NCBI GenBank assembly: GCA_965197675.1
Contig: OZ240221.1
Location: forward strand, 2,356,001-2,420,000
DNA length: 64,000 nt
Direction: 5' to 3'
DNA from: G965197675 sp965197675
Lineage (GTDB): Bacteria > Chloroflexota > Dehalococcoidia > Plut-88900
In this document: positions 26,205-34,574 of the stretch, piece by piece
How the letters are laid out: every line of letters begins with the position of its first letter
Position numbering within the stretch: the stretch's first letter is position 1
Translations under genes and position numbers: made by a program
Notes under the pieces: model-generated
Told to the model about the DNA's origin: nothing
The model's input: the letters and a program-made list of their open reading frames with translations, nothing else
Databases searched by the model: none

Positions 26205-26448
26205 GAGACCTTTGAATAACTCCAGCATTGTTCCAAAATGAAGCGCTCCAACTGTCATTACTTCGACAAGCTCAGCACGGAGTCTGAACGGAGCCCTTCG
26301 GCTATGCTCAGGGTAAACTCCGCGAAGTGAAGAATCCAAAATCCCTGCCCGTAAAGCTTACGATGTATTTGATGGACCGCTTTGGATTCTTCGCTACACT
26401 CAGAATGACACTGGTATGAGGCTTGGTCGCAAGTTACGCAAAAGTCTC
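26205..26448. mobile_element. MITE, copy 1 (244 bp), inserted in a family B palindrome
   Basis: Non-coding element with 17-bp imperfect terminal inverted repeats: GAGACCTTTGAATAACT at the left, and the inverse GAGACTTTTGCGTAACT at the right. Flanks are TGTCAAGTA (26196-26204) and AGTCGGGCA (26449-26457), a decayed 9-bp target duplication. Together the outer flanks rebuild the palindrome GGATTCCCGTG...CACGGGAATGACGG. The interior contains TCCAGCATTGTTCCAAAATG and AGCACGGAGTCTGAACGGAG, shared with the copy at 48520. Confidence 0.8.
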
Positions 26449-26489
26449 AGTCGGGCACGGGAATGACGGGTGGTAGGAAAGGGGGCTGG

Positions 26490-26655
26490 CTTAGTTAGGC
26501 AAAGGTTTTTGTTCCCCATCCTCCCGCCCTCGGTAGGTTTGGGAGATGGGGGGACACCCTCCTTCGACTGGCTCAGGACAGGCCCATACCCCCCGCCCCA
26601 GAGGGGATTCCCTCTGGACTCCCTCTATGGGCTTCTGGGCAGGGTCACTTAGCTG
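26490..26655. repeat. Family A interspersed repeat, copy 4
   Basis: Shares CCCGCCCTCGGTAGGTTT, the G-run/C-run hairpin (GGGGGGACACCCTCC) and CCAGAGGGGATTCCCTCTGG with other copies, and ends in CTTCTGGGCAGGGTCACTT. With the MITE it fills the gap 26036-26723; no gene is visible there. Confidence 0.8.
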
Positions 26656-26723
26656 GGAGATTGGGAGGTGTGAAGTGTTCGTGCTATACTTTACTTTTGC
26701 AGTTACTCCCAAAGAACCCAGAA

Positions 26724-27680
26724 ATGTCTGAGAACACCTCCGCCATCAAATGCGAAAACTTGTCGAAGCACTTTGGCAATGTGGCCGCTCTGGATAACCT
26801 CAACCTAACCATCGATCATGGCGCGGTGTTTGGATTCCTGGGGCCCAACGGCGCCGGAAAGACAACTACTCTACGTCTACTGGCCGGAATCACCAACCCC
26901 ACCTCTGGGAGAGTGTGGGTAGCGGGTAGAGAGGTATCATCCAACTCCCTGAACCTTCGCTCGGCCATAGGATACCTGCCAGAGTCGCCCGCCTTCTATG
27001 ATTGGATGACCGGCAGAGAGTTCCTCAGATTCACGGGTGATCTATACGGCCTGGAACCGAGTGCGTCCAGTACGCGCACCGAGGAGCTTCTGGAGAGGGT
27101 TAACTTGATGGACTCGGCTGATCGGCGAGTAAAAACCTACTCTCGAGGGATGCAGCAGCGGCTCGGTCTCGCTCAAGCCCTGATGAACCAACCCCAAATC
27201 CTGCTCTTGGACGAGCCCGCCTCAGCCTTAGACCCCATGGGGCGTAGGGCCGTCCTTGAGACCATTCGTACTCTAAAGGGTGAAACAACGATTTTCCTCT
27301 CGACTCACATACTGGCGGACGTGGAGCGGGTCTGCGACCGCGTGGCCATAGTTAACCATGGGAAGTTGGTGACCATAGGGGCCATCAATGAGCTACGAGC
27401 CCAACAAAGCAGCTCTCTTTTCGAGGTGGAGATAGAGGAGGACGGCGCGGCGTTAGCGAATCGCCTGGATAACGCACCGTGGATCAGCACTTGCAGAGTG
27501 TCTCGCCACAACGAGCACTCCGTTCTTCGCGTGGAGGTAAGCGAACTTGAGCAGGCCAAAAGAGAGCTGCCCCGCCTATTGATGGAAAGCAATATTACCC
27601 TGATACGCTACGAGCTGATGTCTGCATCTCTAGAGGACGTCTTCATGGAGCTTGTAGGCGGCCAAGAGGGAGAGCGATGA
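26724..27680 (+). CDS. ABC-2 type exporter ATP-binding protein
   Basis: ATPase of an ABC-2 exporter, 318 residues from the ATG at 26724 (MSENTSAIKCENLSKHFG). The frame stays open upstream, but that part translates repeat-derived sequence, so I place the start here. Walker A is GPNGAGKTTT, the signature YSRGMQQRLGLAQAL, Walker B ILLLDEPASALDP and the switch His STHI. The C-terminal domain (about 75 residues) is the regulatory tail usual in this class. The permease gene overlaps by 4 bp. The exported substrate is unknown. Confidence 0.93.
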   Translation: MSENTSAIKCENLSKHFGNVAALDNLNLTIDHGAVFGFLGPNGAGKTTTLRLLAGITNPTSGRVWVAGREVSSNSLNLRSAIGYLPESPAFYDWMTGREFLRFTGDLYGLEPSASSTRTEELLERVNLMDSADRRVKTYSRGMQQRLGLAQALMNQPQILLLDEPASALDPMGRRAVLETIRTLKGETTIFLSTHILADVERVCDRVAIVNHGKLVTIGAINELRAQQSSSLFEVEIEEDGAALANRLDNAPWISTCRVSRHNEHSVLRVEVSELEQAKRELPRLLMESNITLIRYELMSASLEDVFMELVGGQEGER

Positions 27681-28411
27681 CAGGCTTCTGGGCCTTGGCT
27701 CGCAAAGAGCTGTTAGAGCAGTGGCGCACCCGCAAGTTTCTGGCTATGGCGGCAATATTTACACTGGTTTCAGTATTGATCCCTGTAATCTCCCGTGTCG
27801 TGCTCCACTTCCAGGACGAATCTTACAGCGTGACTGATGCCGTCTCGATCCTGGGGGGCAGCGCTGGTGTCATCGCCCTTCTGGGGACTTTCCTTGTTAT
27901 CATCATCACGATGGGGGCAATAGCCAATGAGAGGGCCAGAGGTACAGGGGCCATGACCCTGAGCAAGCCGGTGACCCGAGGCGCCTTCGTGGCAGCCAAG
28001 TTCCTGGGAGTAGCTGGGGCGGTCTTCGGCGCAGTGGCTGTTTCAGGCGCCATCTCCTACCTGCTCGTCCTGTTCTTGTTTGCTGACGGCGGGGTCGGAC
28101 GCTACGCCCTGGGCCTGTTGATCAACGCCACTTATGTGCTGTTCATCGGCTCAATCACCTTGTTTTGGAGCGCCATGTTCTCACGACAGCTGGTAGCAGG
28201 CAGCATAGCCCTTGGGCTATACATAGCTCAGGGCATCCTGACAGTCATTCCTAAAACGGAGCGTTTCTGGCCCATAAACGCCACCAGTTGGGCTGAAAGC
28301 ATCATCAATGGTGATGCAACAGACCAGTGGCCTGGCTTCGCCATCGCATGCGGCTTGATCCTTCTACTTAGCGTCGGGGCCTGGGCGGTATTCCGGCGTC
28401 AAGAGCTCTAA
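27677..28411 (+). CDS. ABC-2 type exporter permease
   Basis: A 244-residue membrane protein with six hydrophobic segments, overlapping the ATPase gene by 4 bp (ATGA). It starts with the typical cytoplasmic helix ALARKELLEQWRTRKFL and contains a conserved cytoplasmic loop (ANERARGTGAMTLSKPVTRGAFVAAKFLG, about 92-120) of the ABC-2/NosY-like family, which probably contacts the ATPase. It ends 13 bp before the convergent rnc gene. Confidence 0.9.
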   Translation: MTGFWALARKELLEQWRTRKFLAMAAIFTLVSVLIPVISRVVLHFQDESYSVTDAVSILGGSAGVIALLGTFLVIIITMGAIANERARGTGAMTLSKPVTRGAFVAAKFLGVAGAVFGAVAVSGAISYLLVLFLFADGGVGRYALGLLINATYVLFIGSITLFWSAMFSRQLVAGSIALGLYIAQGILTVIPKTERFWPINATSWAESIINGDATDQWPGFAIACGLILLLSVGAWAVFRRQEL

Positions 28412-28424
28412 CTGGAAGGGGTCT

Positions 28425-29126
28425 TCAGGCCTCGTCAGCCATGCCCAGCTTTTCCAGGGCATCTTGTGCCGCCATTCTCTGGGCTATTCGTTTGGTCTCA
28501 CCCGATCCACGGCCGAGAACCCTATCCCCCACTCTAGCCTCCGCGGTAAACACCGTGGATCTGTTAGAGTCGGACTCCTCTGCCATGGAATAGACCGGGT
28601 GAACCTTCCACTGCGCCTGGACTGCCTCTTGAAGCAGCGACTTGTGGTCTCTCCGCGGGCCGGCTTCACCAGCCTTGCGGATATCTTCTTCCAGCTGAGC
28701 CAGTATGAACCCCCTGGCCGCTTCCGGCCCCTGGTCTAACAGCACCGCTCCCATGACCGCTTCGAGGGCTCCGGCTAGATTCCTTGCTCTTGTCCTGCCG
28801 CCCCCCTGCTCTTCGCCCTTACCTAGGTAGAGATAATCTCCTAGGGTTAATCTTCGGGAGATTCTAACCAGGGTCTCGCTACGAACCAACTCAGCGCGAG
28901 TCTCGGTGAGCTCACCCTCGGAAAGAGATGGGAATTGGAGGTATATCTCCTGGGCGACCACGTATCCCAGCAGCGCATCACCCAAGAACTCCAATCTCTC
29001 GTTGGACTCTATATCGGAGTTCAGGTTCTCGTTGGCATAGGAACTGTGAGTGAGCGCCTTGGTCAGAAGGGATGAGTCTTCAAACGCCACTCCGAGGATG
29101 GCCTGCAGCTCAGAGGTTTCAGACAT
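28425..29126 (-). CDS. rnc: Ribonuclease III
   Basis: Double-strand-specific endoribonuclease for rRNA and RNA processing. It has 233 residues. The catalytic signature is ERLEFLGDALLGYVV (about 43-57, with the conserved Glu/Asp pair). The second acidic site fits NLAGALEAVMGAVLLDQG. A dsRNA-binding domain closes the protein (DHKSLLQEAVQAQ...GETKRIAQRMAAQDALEKL). Length is normal for the family. Confidence 0.97.
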   Translation of the reverse strand: MSETSELQAILGVAFEDSSLLTKALTHSSYANENLNSDIESNERLEFLGDALLGYVVAQEIYLQFPSLSEGELTETRAELVRSETLVRISRRLTLGDYLYLGKGEEQGGGRTRARNLAGALEAVMGAVLLDQGPEAARGFILAQLEEDIRKAGEAGPRRDHKSLLQEAVQAQWKVHPVYSMAEESDSNRSTVFTAEARVGDRVLGRGSGETKRIAQRMAAQDALEKLGMADEA

Positions 29127-29148
29127 GTCCTGTGAGAGACGTGCCCTG

Positions 29149-29769
29149 CTAACCGTCTAGTTCAGGCCGCTTGATCTCTAAGATGTTGGGCCTACCCGAG
29201 ACCACTCCAAGCAGTGTATCGAAGATTTGCGCAGCTTCTTCCGGTGGTGGAGGAGGCATCATCTTCAAGAATGCGGCTTGTCCATCTTCCGTAACCAAGG
29301 TCGGGACCCCGAAAACCCCGTACTTTTCCTTGGCCTCGGTGTGGTCGGATCCTATCTTCTCGAGGGTGCTCTTATCCTTGAGGTCTTCTCGGAATTTATC
29401 TACGTCTAGGCCTACGCTTTTAGCCGCCTCTACCAGAGCTTCAACATCGTTTATTCTCTTCCTGTCTACGTGTCTGGTATTCAGCAGTGCAACGTGAAAC
29501 TTCTCGAAGGCCTCATCTCCCTGTTTCTTTGCAGCCTCACCAGCAAAGAAGGGTAGGAGCGCTCGTACAGAGGGAGAGTCTTCCGGCTGCTCCCAGATCT
29601 TCCAATCGGGCTCTTCTTTGCTGTTGACCTGATCTAGGGAAAAACACTTCCAGGTTATATTTAGCCCGCCATTCATCGCCTTCTTTACGTCTTGCAACCA
29701 AACTGTCGCAACCCGCACGAACGGTCAAGTGTAGTCGTAGAATACCGTCAGATTCACTTTCTCAGCCAT
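29149..29769 (-). CDS. DsbA/FrnE-family thiol oxidoreductase with UGA at the catalytic Cys (candidate selenoprotein)
   Basis: Read from the ATG at 29769, the frame gives MAEKVNLTVFYDYT, then TGA (29727-29725), then PFVRVATVWLQDV and on to 29149: 206 residues if the TGA is read. AAAGGTGG lies 6 bases upstream of this ATG. DsbA-family proteins have CPxx after such a beta strand, so the TGA replaces the first catalytic Cys (U-P-F-V), with Val at the second position. The cis-Pro loop GVFGVPTLV is intact. Starting after the TGA (a GTG at 29718) would remove the active site and first strand. Selenocysteine is my preferred reading; a Cys-to-stop mutation is the alternative. Confidence 0.75.
29686..29717 (-). 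promoter_or_regulatory. Bacterial SECIS-like stem-loop 3' of the UGA
   Basis: On the minus strand, TTGCGAC pairs with GTTGCAA (29711-29692; 7 bp including one G-U) around the loop AGTTTG. After a 2x2 internal loop, a lower stem TGCG/CGTA (4 bp including one G-U) reaches 29717/29686. The apical loop begins 20 nt after the TGA and has G as its second base. Published bacterial SECIS rules, from memory, ask for a loop about 16-37 nt after UGA with a G in the first two loop bases. Confidence 0.55.
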
Positions 29770-29952
29770 GGAATCCACCTTTCCCCTTCTTGCTGAGCCA
29801 ATTCTAACACCCGCACTATCAAAGTCAAACCTCGTCTACAAGTGCAATCAGGGCAATTGCATTTTGAGATAGGAGATACGCAGCCAGTTGTTTTTCCGGC
29901 TTTCCCAGGCATCCAGACAGGCGGGGAACCCCCACTCTGTGCAACACCCCTC

Positions 29953-29984
29953 CCTTGGATTCCCGTGCTTGACACGGGAATCCC
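29953..29984. repeat. Family B palindrome, inverted copy
   Basis: ATTCCCGTG-CTTGA-CACGGGAAT: a perfect 9-bp stem with a 5-nt loop. The sequence around it (29870-30180) is further repeat material, including CCCAGGCAT and TTCGACAGGCTCAGAGTGAG. No gene is seen between 29770 and 30558. Confidence 0.8.
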
Positions 29985-30255
29985 GGTATAGGGGGTGAGG
30001 GCACCCTTCCCTTCGACTACGCTCAGGGTGACTCTTCGACAGGCTCAGAGTGAGCGGATGATTCTTTTGCTCCCCGCTCATGGTGAGCTTGCGAACCACT
30101 AGCTCAGGGCGAGCGGAGACACAACACGCCCCCGCTCATGGTGAGCTAGTCGAACCAAATGAACGGAGATACCTCATCCTCCGAAGGAGAAGGGCCGGGA
30201 ATTTGTTTTCAGCGAGGGCGTTTACAAGCTCTTGAAACAGGCAATAGCTCCGACT

Positions 30256-30394
30256 GTGTTTGAGTCCGTTCAGGTTGCCCTTGGGCGACGGCCTTCGTGA
30301 AAGATAAGACTGATACCTCCTTGTAAGCGAGATGAGCACTTGGATTATAGCACGTAGGTGCTCATTTTATGTATAGCCACGTGGCACAACAGGC
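30256..30394. repeat. Family C interspersed repeat, copy 1
   Basis: Shares with 60590-60743 the segments TGTTTGAGTCCGTTCAGG, TGATACCTCCTT, TTATAGCACGTAGGT, CTCATTTTAT and GTGGCACAACAGGC. Read on the minus strand it contains TATAAT (30349-30344) and, 22 bases downstream, AGGAGGT (30321-30315), which looks like a promoter plus ribosome site. No common open frame follows in the two copies. Confidence 0.7.
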
Positions 30395-30405
30395 TAGGCG
30401 TCAAC

Positions 30406-30438
30406 CCTGGATTCCCGTGTCAAGCACGAGAATGACGG
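30406..30438. repeat. Family B palindrome
   Basis: CTGGATTCCCGTGTCAAGCA continuing CGAGAATGACGG; the right arm has one change (GAGAAT for GGGAAT) relative to the perfect hairpin. It lies 12 bp after family C copy 1. Confidence 0.75.
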
Positions 30439-30558
30439 AAAAGAGGGTGGCAGGGAAATGACCGAAAGGAGGGCACGGGATGACGGGAGCGGGAAATCCC
30501 AATCAGTAGCAAAAATGGGCGCATGCTATAATTATAACTCCCGAATACCCATTAGTTT

Positions 30559-31836
30559 TTGGTGCATAACGAGGCTTCCTTGTCCTCGCCCATAGAAATC
30601 ATTCAGGCCTTTCAGAACACGGTCTCTCCCCGTCTGTGGGAGCTTATCAAGCTGACTGGCGACATCGGCTCCAGCCGAGGCCAGCCTCTTTACTTAGTGG
30701 GAGGGCGAGTCAGAGACTTGCTCTTAGGGTCACGAGGTGGGGATCTTGATCTGGTGGTGGAGGGAGATGCACTAGCACTGGCCCAAGGTCTCGCGGAATC
30801 TCACGGCGGAGAGGTTGTTAGACATCCTCGGTTCGGCACCGCCAAGTACCGCAGCGTTGACCTAGCCATCGATCTGGCAACGGCTCGGACAGAGGTCTAC
30901 TCCAGGCCGGGCGCCCTACCCGTCGTGAGGCCCGGCTCCATGGAAACAGACCTATCCCGACGAGACTTCACTATCAATGCAATGGCCATCCATCTCAGCC
31001 CACCCCACGTTGGAAAGCTGATGGACCCCTTCAACGGTCGGGACGACTTGAGTAAGAAGCTGGTCAGAATACTGCATAGCGCCAGCTTTATGGATGACGC
31101 TACCCGCATCATGCGGGCCATCAGATACGAGCAGCGCCTCGGATTTCACCTAGAACAAGAGACTCAAAAGCAGTTGCTAGGAGATACATCCCATCTACAA
31201 ACTGTAGGGGTAGACAGGATACGACACGAGTTGGAGATGATCTTTCAGGAGGACTGTCCAGAGTGGGCGCTGATACGGGCCGACCATCTGGGCGTGCTAA
31301 GCCAAGTCCACCCTTCCCTAGCAGCCGATGAGTGGCTGAAGGACATGTATCAGAGGGCCCGGCATTTCAAGGCTCATCCAAGCACAGGCATCTATCTGGG
31401 TTTGCTTATCTACCGGATGAAATCCGATGAAGCACTAGATTTCGCGCAGAGCTATCGCTTCACCAGCGAGAAGATAAAGATGGCAAAAGACCTCATCAAG
31501 CTGAAATCCATACAGGGCTCTCTTGAACACTCCAACCTGGCACCCAGCGGTATCTACACTCTACTCAAGGGAACATCCAACGATGCCCTAGAGGTTTTTA
31601 CAATGGCCTGCGCCTCAGCCGTAGCCCAGGAGCGAGCAAGCCTTTACTTGACAAAGCTCCGAGACGTCAAAACCGAGCTGGCCGGCAACCAGTTGAAGGA
31701 GCTTGGAGTGACTCCCGGACCCGACATGGGCCGGCTGTTAGAGGAAATCCTCCAGGCTCGACTCGACGAAGTACTGCTCAGCAGAGAGGAGGAGGTGGAG
31801 TTCGTGAAACAGTGGCTGCAGGATAAAGCAATCTAA
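30559..31836 (+). CDS. CCA-adding / poly(A) polymerase-family tRNA nucleotidyltransferase
   Basis: Class II nucleotidyltransferase that repairs or adds tRNA 3' CCA, 425 residues. The head domain has LVGGRVRDLLLG and the metal-binding DLDLVVEGDA, then RRDFTINAMAI and DPFNGRDDL. The neck motif DDATRIMRAIRYEQRLGFHL is present. The C-terminal roughly 200 residues are alpha-helical and divergent; no HD or CBS domain is obvious. The start is TTG at 30559 or GTG at 30562. Encoded tRNA-Arg already has CCA, so repair or CC/A addition to other tRNAs is expected. Confidence 0.88.
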   Translation: MVHNEASLSSPIEIIQAFQNTVSPRLWELIKLTGDIGSSRGQPLYLVGGRVRDLLLGSRGGDLDLVVEGDALALAQGLAESHGGEVVRHPRFGTAKYRSVDLAIDLATARTEVYSRPGALPVVRPGSMETDLSRRDFTINAMAIHLSPPHVGKLMDPFNGRDDLSKKLVRILHSASFMDDATRIMRAIRYEQRLGFHLEQETQKQLLGDTSHLQTVGVDRIRHELEMIFQEDCPEWALIRADHLGVLSQVHPSLAADEWLKDMYQRARHFKAHPSTGIYLGLLIYRMKSDEALDFAQSYRFTSEKIKMAKDLIKLKSIQGSLEHSNLAPSGIYTLLKGTSNDALEVFTMACASAVAQERASLYLTKLRDVKTELAGNQLKELGVTPGPDMGRLLEEILQARLDEVLLSREEEVEFVKQWLQDKAI

Positions 31837-32702
31837 GGATGCTCTTTGCCGTTGGCAGTTGCAGATCCCTCCAGGCGCTTGCGGTGGAACAGATACTGCT
31901 GAGCATAGCCCGCGTAGCCACCAAAGGTTTGCAGGGCCCATTCTCTGACGGCTTGATAGGGAAGGATCTCCCCTCCCAAGTACCACTCTTCCACGGCGCG
32001 CCGCACCCACCTATCTATGGGAAAAGACTCCAGTTTATCTAGAGAGAATAGCAGCACGCAATCCGCTACCTTGTCCCCAACGCCAGGAAGCAACATCAGC
32101 TCCTTCTTCGCATCTTCATAAGGCATCTCCCTCAGCGCCTCCAGATCGTAGTCTCCACTGCTGACTATGCCAGCCGTCGCCGCCATGTACTTGGCCCGAA
32201 ACCCCATGCCCATGATCCGCAGTCCAGTCTCTCCCACTCCTGCGATTTGTTCAGGAGTGGGAAAGGAGTGGCGGACCTGATTGTCCATCTCCAACGGTTT
32301 TCCCAGTCGCCTGCAAAGGTTTTCTACTGAGGCGCTGATCCTGGCGATGTTGGAGTTAATGGAGCAGATGAAGGAAAAGAGACACTCCCAAGGGTCTTGT
32401 CGCAGCAAGGAAAGACCGTAGAACTGAGCTATCGCCTTCCGCATCCTGTCATCGATGCGTATCTTGTCGTAAATAGACAGAAGGTCGTCGTCCAGCCTCA
32501 GATAGTATTTCAATCGATAAGCTACATTCTCTTCCTTTTGAGGATAGCTGTTGAACTCCAGTCCGAAGAGGGCTTGCCGAATCCTGATGATATTGTCGAA
32601 TATGACGCCGTAGTACCAACCATCTGTTCTTTGCCAGCGAAAGGCCTGCCCACATTCAAGGGTGTGTACCAGGTTCAGAGGTTGCTCTAGTTGGATATAC
32701 AT
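31833..32702 (-). CDS. OGG1-like 8-oxoguanine DNA glycosylase
   Basis: A 289-residue base-excision glycosylase of the HhH-GPD superfamily with an OGG1-type N-terminal domain (LVHTLECGQAFRW near residue 11). The helix-hairpin-helix is LLPGVGDKVADCVLLFSLDKLESFPIDRWV. The Lys in GDKVAD and the Asp in PIDRWV are the expected catalytic pair. Its stop overlaps the convergent tRNA nucleotidyltransferase stop by 4 bp. It is more similar in layout to eukaryotic-type OGG1 than to AlkA. Confidence 0.92.
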   Translation of the reverse strand: MYIQLEQPLNLVHTLECGQAFRWQRTDGWYYGVIFDNIIRIRQALFGLEFNSYPQKEENVAYRLKYYLRLDDDLLSIYDKIRIDDRMRKAIAQFYGLSLLRQDPWECLFSFICSINSNIARISASVENLCRRLGKPLEMDNQVRHSFPTPEQIAGVGETGLRIMGMGFRAKYMAATAGIVSSGDYDLEALREMPYEDAKKELMLLPGVGDKVADCVLLFSLDKLESFPIDRWVRRAVEEWYLGGEILPYQAVREWALQTFGGYAGYAQQYLFHRKRLEGSATANGKEHP

Positions 32703-32758
32703 CTAGGCGCTCATACCGCTACCCGAAAACTGGCTCCCTCTACGGATAGTTTGCTTCC

Positions 32759-33439
32759 CTAAACTTCGGGATTATAGAGGGAAAGCTCTCCGGAACGGAG
32801 GCCGGTGGCTGGTCTGAATCGACCCGCTCTAAGTTCTGTCAAGAACTCGTCCTCCGTCCTCACAACCCGCTCGAAAATAGTAACGTGGCACCCGACACCA
32901 TGATGAGAGTGAGCGTCGCTTCCCGATGTGCAGGGCTTCCCCAGGAGGGTGGCCACCTTGTAGGCTGCTTCGTTCTCCTGCTCGCTGTTGGCACCGTTCA
33001 ACACTTCAATGGCATCAACCAACTCAAACAGCTTGTGATCGCTGGCCTCCTCCAGAGTTTCCGGCTTAGAGTCGTCGGGCCATAGTATGTTCCCATTTTT
33101 GTCGTAGAAACGCCGGAAGGCGTGCATGGCTATCATATACCCACCCACCGAATCTATGACCCGGCGCAGCTCCTTAGCTTTGTGGATTCCACTGACATGG
33201 CTATGCAACCCGAAGGTGCCTATGTGACCCAACTCGGTACCCACCTCCAAGCCATGGATAAGGAGAATATCCTGTTTAGCGGCAAACTCTTGGAACGCTC
33301 GCCTGTCCCATCCTGCGGCATGTTCCGTGAAGCAGATTCCGTCGAGACCCACTCTCTTGGCCTCTAGAACCAGAGCCTCAGGCGAGATGCTGCTATCGCT
33401 GCTGCCCACGTTAGTGTGGGCATGGAGGTCTATCAACAT
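32759..33439 (-). CDS. PHP-domain metal-dependent phosphoesterase
   Basis: A 226-residue protein with the four PHP motifs: IDLHAHTNVGSSDS (residues 3-16, metal-binding HxH), CFTEHAAGWDR, HGLEVGTE and a C-terminal GSDAHSHHGVG. Length fits a stand-alone PHP hydrolase such as a TrpH-like 3'-phosphatase or histidinol-phosphatase relative. The substrate cannot be assigned. The 275 bp upstream (33440-33714) holds no gene I can support. Confidence 0.88.
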   Translation of the reverse strand: MLIDLHAHTNVGSSDSSISPEALVLEAKRVGLDGICFTEHAAGWDRRAFQEFAAKQDILLIHGLEVGTELGHIGTFGLHSHVSGIHKAKELRRVIDSVGGYMIAMHAFRRFYDKNGNILWPDDSKPETLEEASDHKLFELVDAIEVLNGANSEQENEAAYKVATLLGKPCTSGSDAHSHHGVGCHVTIFERVVRTEDEFLTELRAGRFRPATGLRSGELSLYNPEV

Positions 33440-33714
33440 TATGTGAAGACAGTATCAATCCTGGGACGAATGGCTATCCTGTGTGAACTGGGGAACAAAC
33501 TTGCACCCATTCTAGCAGTCAGCTCATACAGGGTCAACGTTTTATACTCGTCCAGTAGATCAGTGACACTTTGCCCTTTCTTTGTAGGCTGCTTCGGCCT
33601 TCTCTGCTCAGCTGGTGATGTCTGTCTAACCTATTTGATCCTCGGTACCCTGCTCAGATTATCTTCATGATGACACTGTTCTATGTGTCACCTATGGTCC
33701 TTAACCAGATCAAT

Positions 33715-34128
33715 CTAGTCGGCCAGCCAGGGCATGAGCCAACCAAAAATCCCCAGGAATGCCAGGGCTAGCCCGTATCCCTCCCACCAGTTCATTCGCC
33801 TTACTAGCAGAAGACTGAGCATCAACGCATTAACGGTGAAAATCAAAACTCCTATGGTGAAGACCCGGTTAGGACTGCCCAGACCATCTTCTGGAAAAAC
33901 CTCTTCCGAGGCGATGTACAGCAGTCCCACCACACTCCCGATCACTCCCCAGGCCGCCATTACCATCAGTGGCAACAGCACTGAAGCAGAAAAAGACGAG
34001 GTGCCTCGCAATAGAAAAGTGGCTGCTATGGAGGGGCCTCCATTGGGCAAAAGTATTCTCAATGCTGCGGCATTGATGAACATAGTCCCCATAAAGAAGC
34101 CACATGCACCGCCTATTAGAATCTCCAT
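33715..34128 (-). CDS. Small polytopic membrane protein, function unknown
   Basis: 137 residues with four hydrophobic segments (about 5-30, 48-73, 88-108 and 115-134) and a glycine-rich first helix (GGACGFFMGTMF). I do not recognise the family. It stands alone between the PHP gene and a repeat. The loop EEVFPEDGLGSPNR between helices 2 and 3 is the only long polar part. Codon usage and hydrophobic periodicity support a real gene. Confidence 0.6.
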   Translation of the reverse strand: MEILIGGACGFFMGTMFINAAALRILLPNGGPSIAATFLLRGTSSFSASVLLPLMVMAAWGVIGSVVGLLYIASEEVFPEDGLGSPNRVFTIGVLIFTVNALMLSLLLVRRMNWWEGYGLALAFLGIFGWLMPWLAD

Positions 34129-34312
34129 CTCTCAGCTAGTAGAGTAAACCTGGATTCTCCAACTAAATACGTAAGAAGACTTCGTTGGCGTCTGCCTGCA
34201 ACAGGCAGGCCTGCTTTGCAGCAGGCTATGATGGTTCTTGCACAAGAGAAACTATCACCAACGAGGTGCACTTATTATGAAGCAAGGACTACTGCCATGT
34301 CAGTACTTTTAG

Positions 34313-34574
34313 CCTGTCTCAGAATGGCAAACGCTTTGCTTCCCCAACCACCCACCCAGGGAGGTTTTTGGATGTGGGGGCACATTCCACAGTCAAGCTG
34401 AGGACAGGCCCCCATACCCCCTGCCAGAGGGTGGTTCGACAAGCTCACCATGAGCGGGGGGACTCCCTCTATACGAGATTCTGGGAGAGGGTTGGGGGTC
34501 TAATTCACTTGCCTGCGCCGTGTTCGGCGCAGGCAAGCATTTGGACTCTCACTGTGAAGAATCTCGGGACAGGG
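34313..34574. repeat. Family A repeat, copy 5, with an embedded 12-bp hairpin
   Basis: Begins CCTGTCTCAGAA (34313) and closes with a region resembling its inverse (ATCTCGGGACAGGGTCATTT). The core has the GGGGGCACATTCC and CCAGAGGGTGGTTC parts. Inside, CTTGCCTGCGCC (34508-34519) and GGCGCAGGCAAG (34526-34537) form a perfect 12-bp stem with loop GTGTTC. It fills the gap between 34129 and ispE. Confidence 0.75.

Noticed and set aside
26661..26723. 21-residue N-terminal extension of the ABC ATPase
   Set aside because: No similarity to the family and it lies in repeat flank; ATG at 26724 fits.
33416..33670. 84-residue plus-strand reading frame between the PHP gene and the small membrane protein
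   Set aside because: It overlaps the PHP start, has no clear ribosome site and no coding-like composition.
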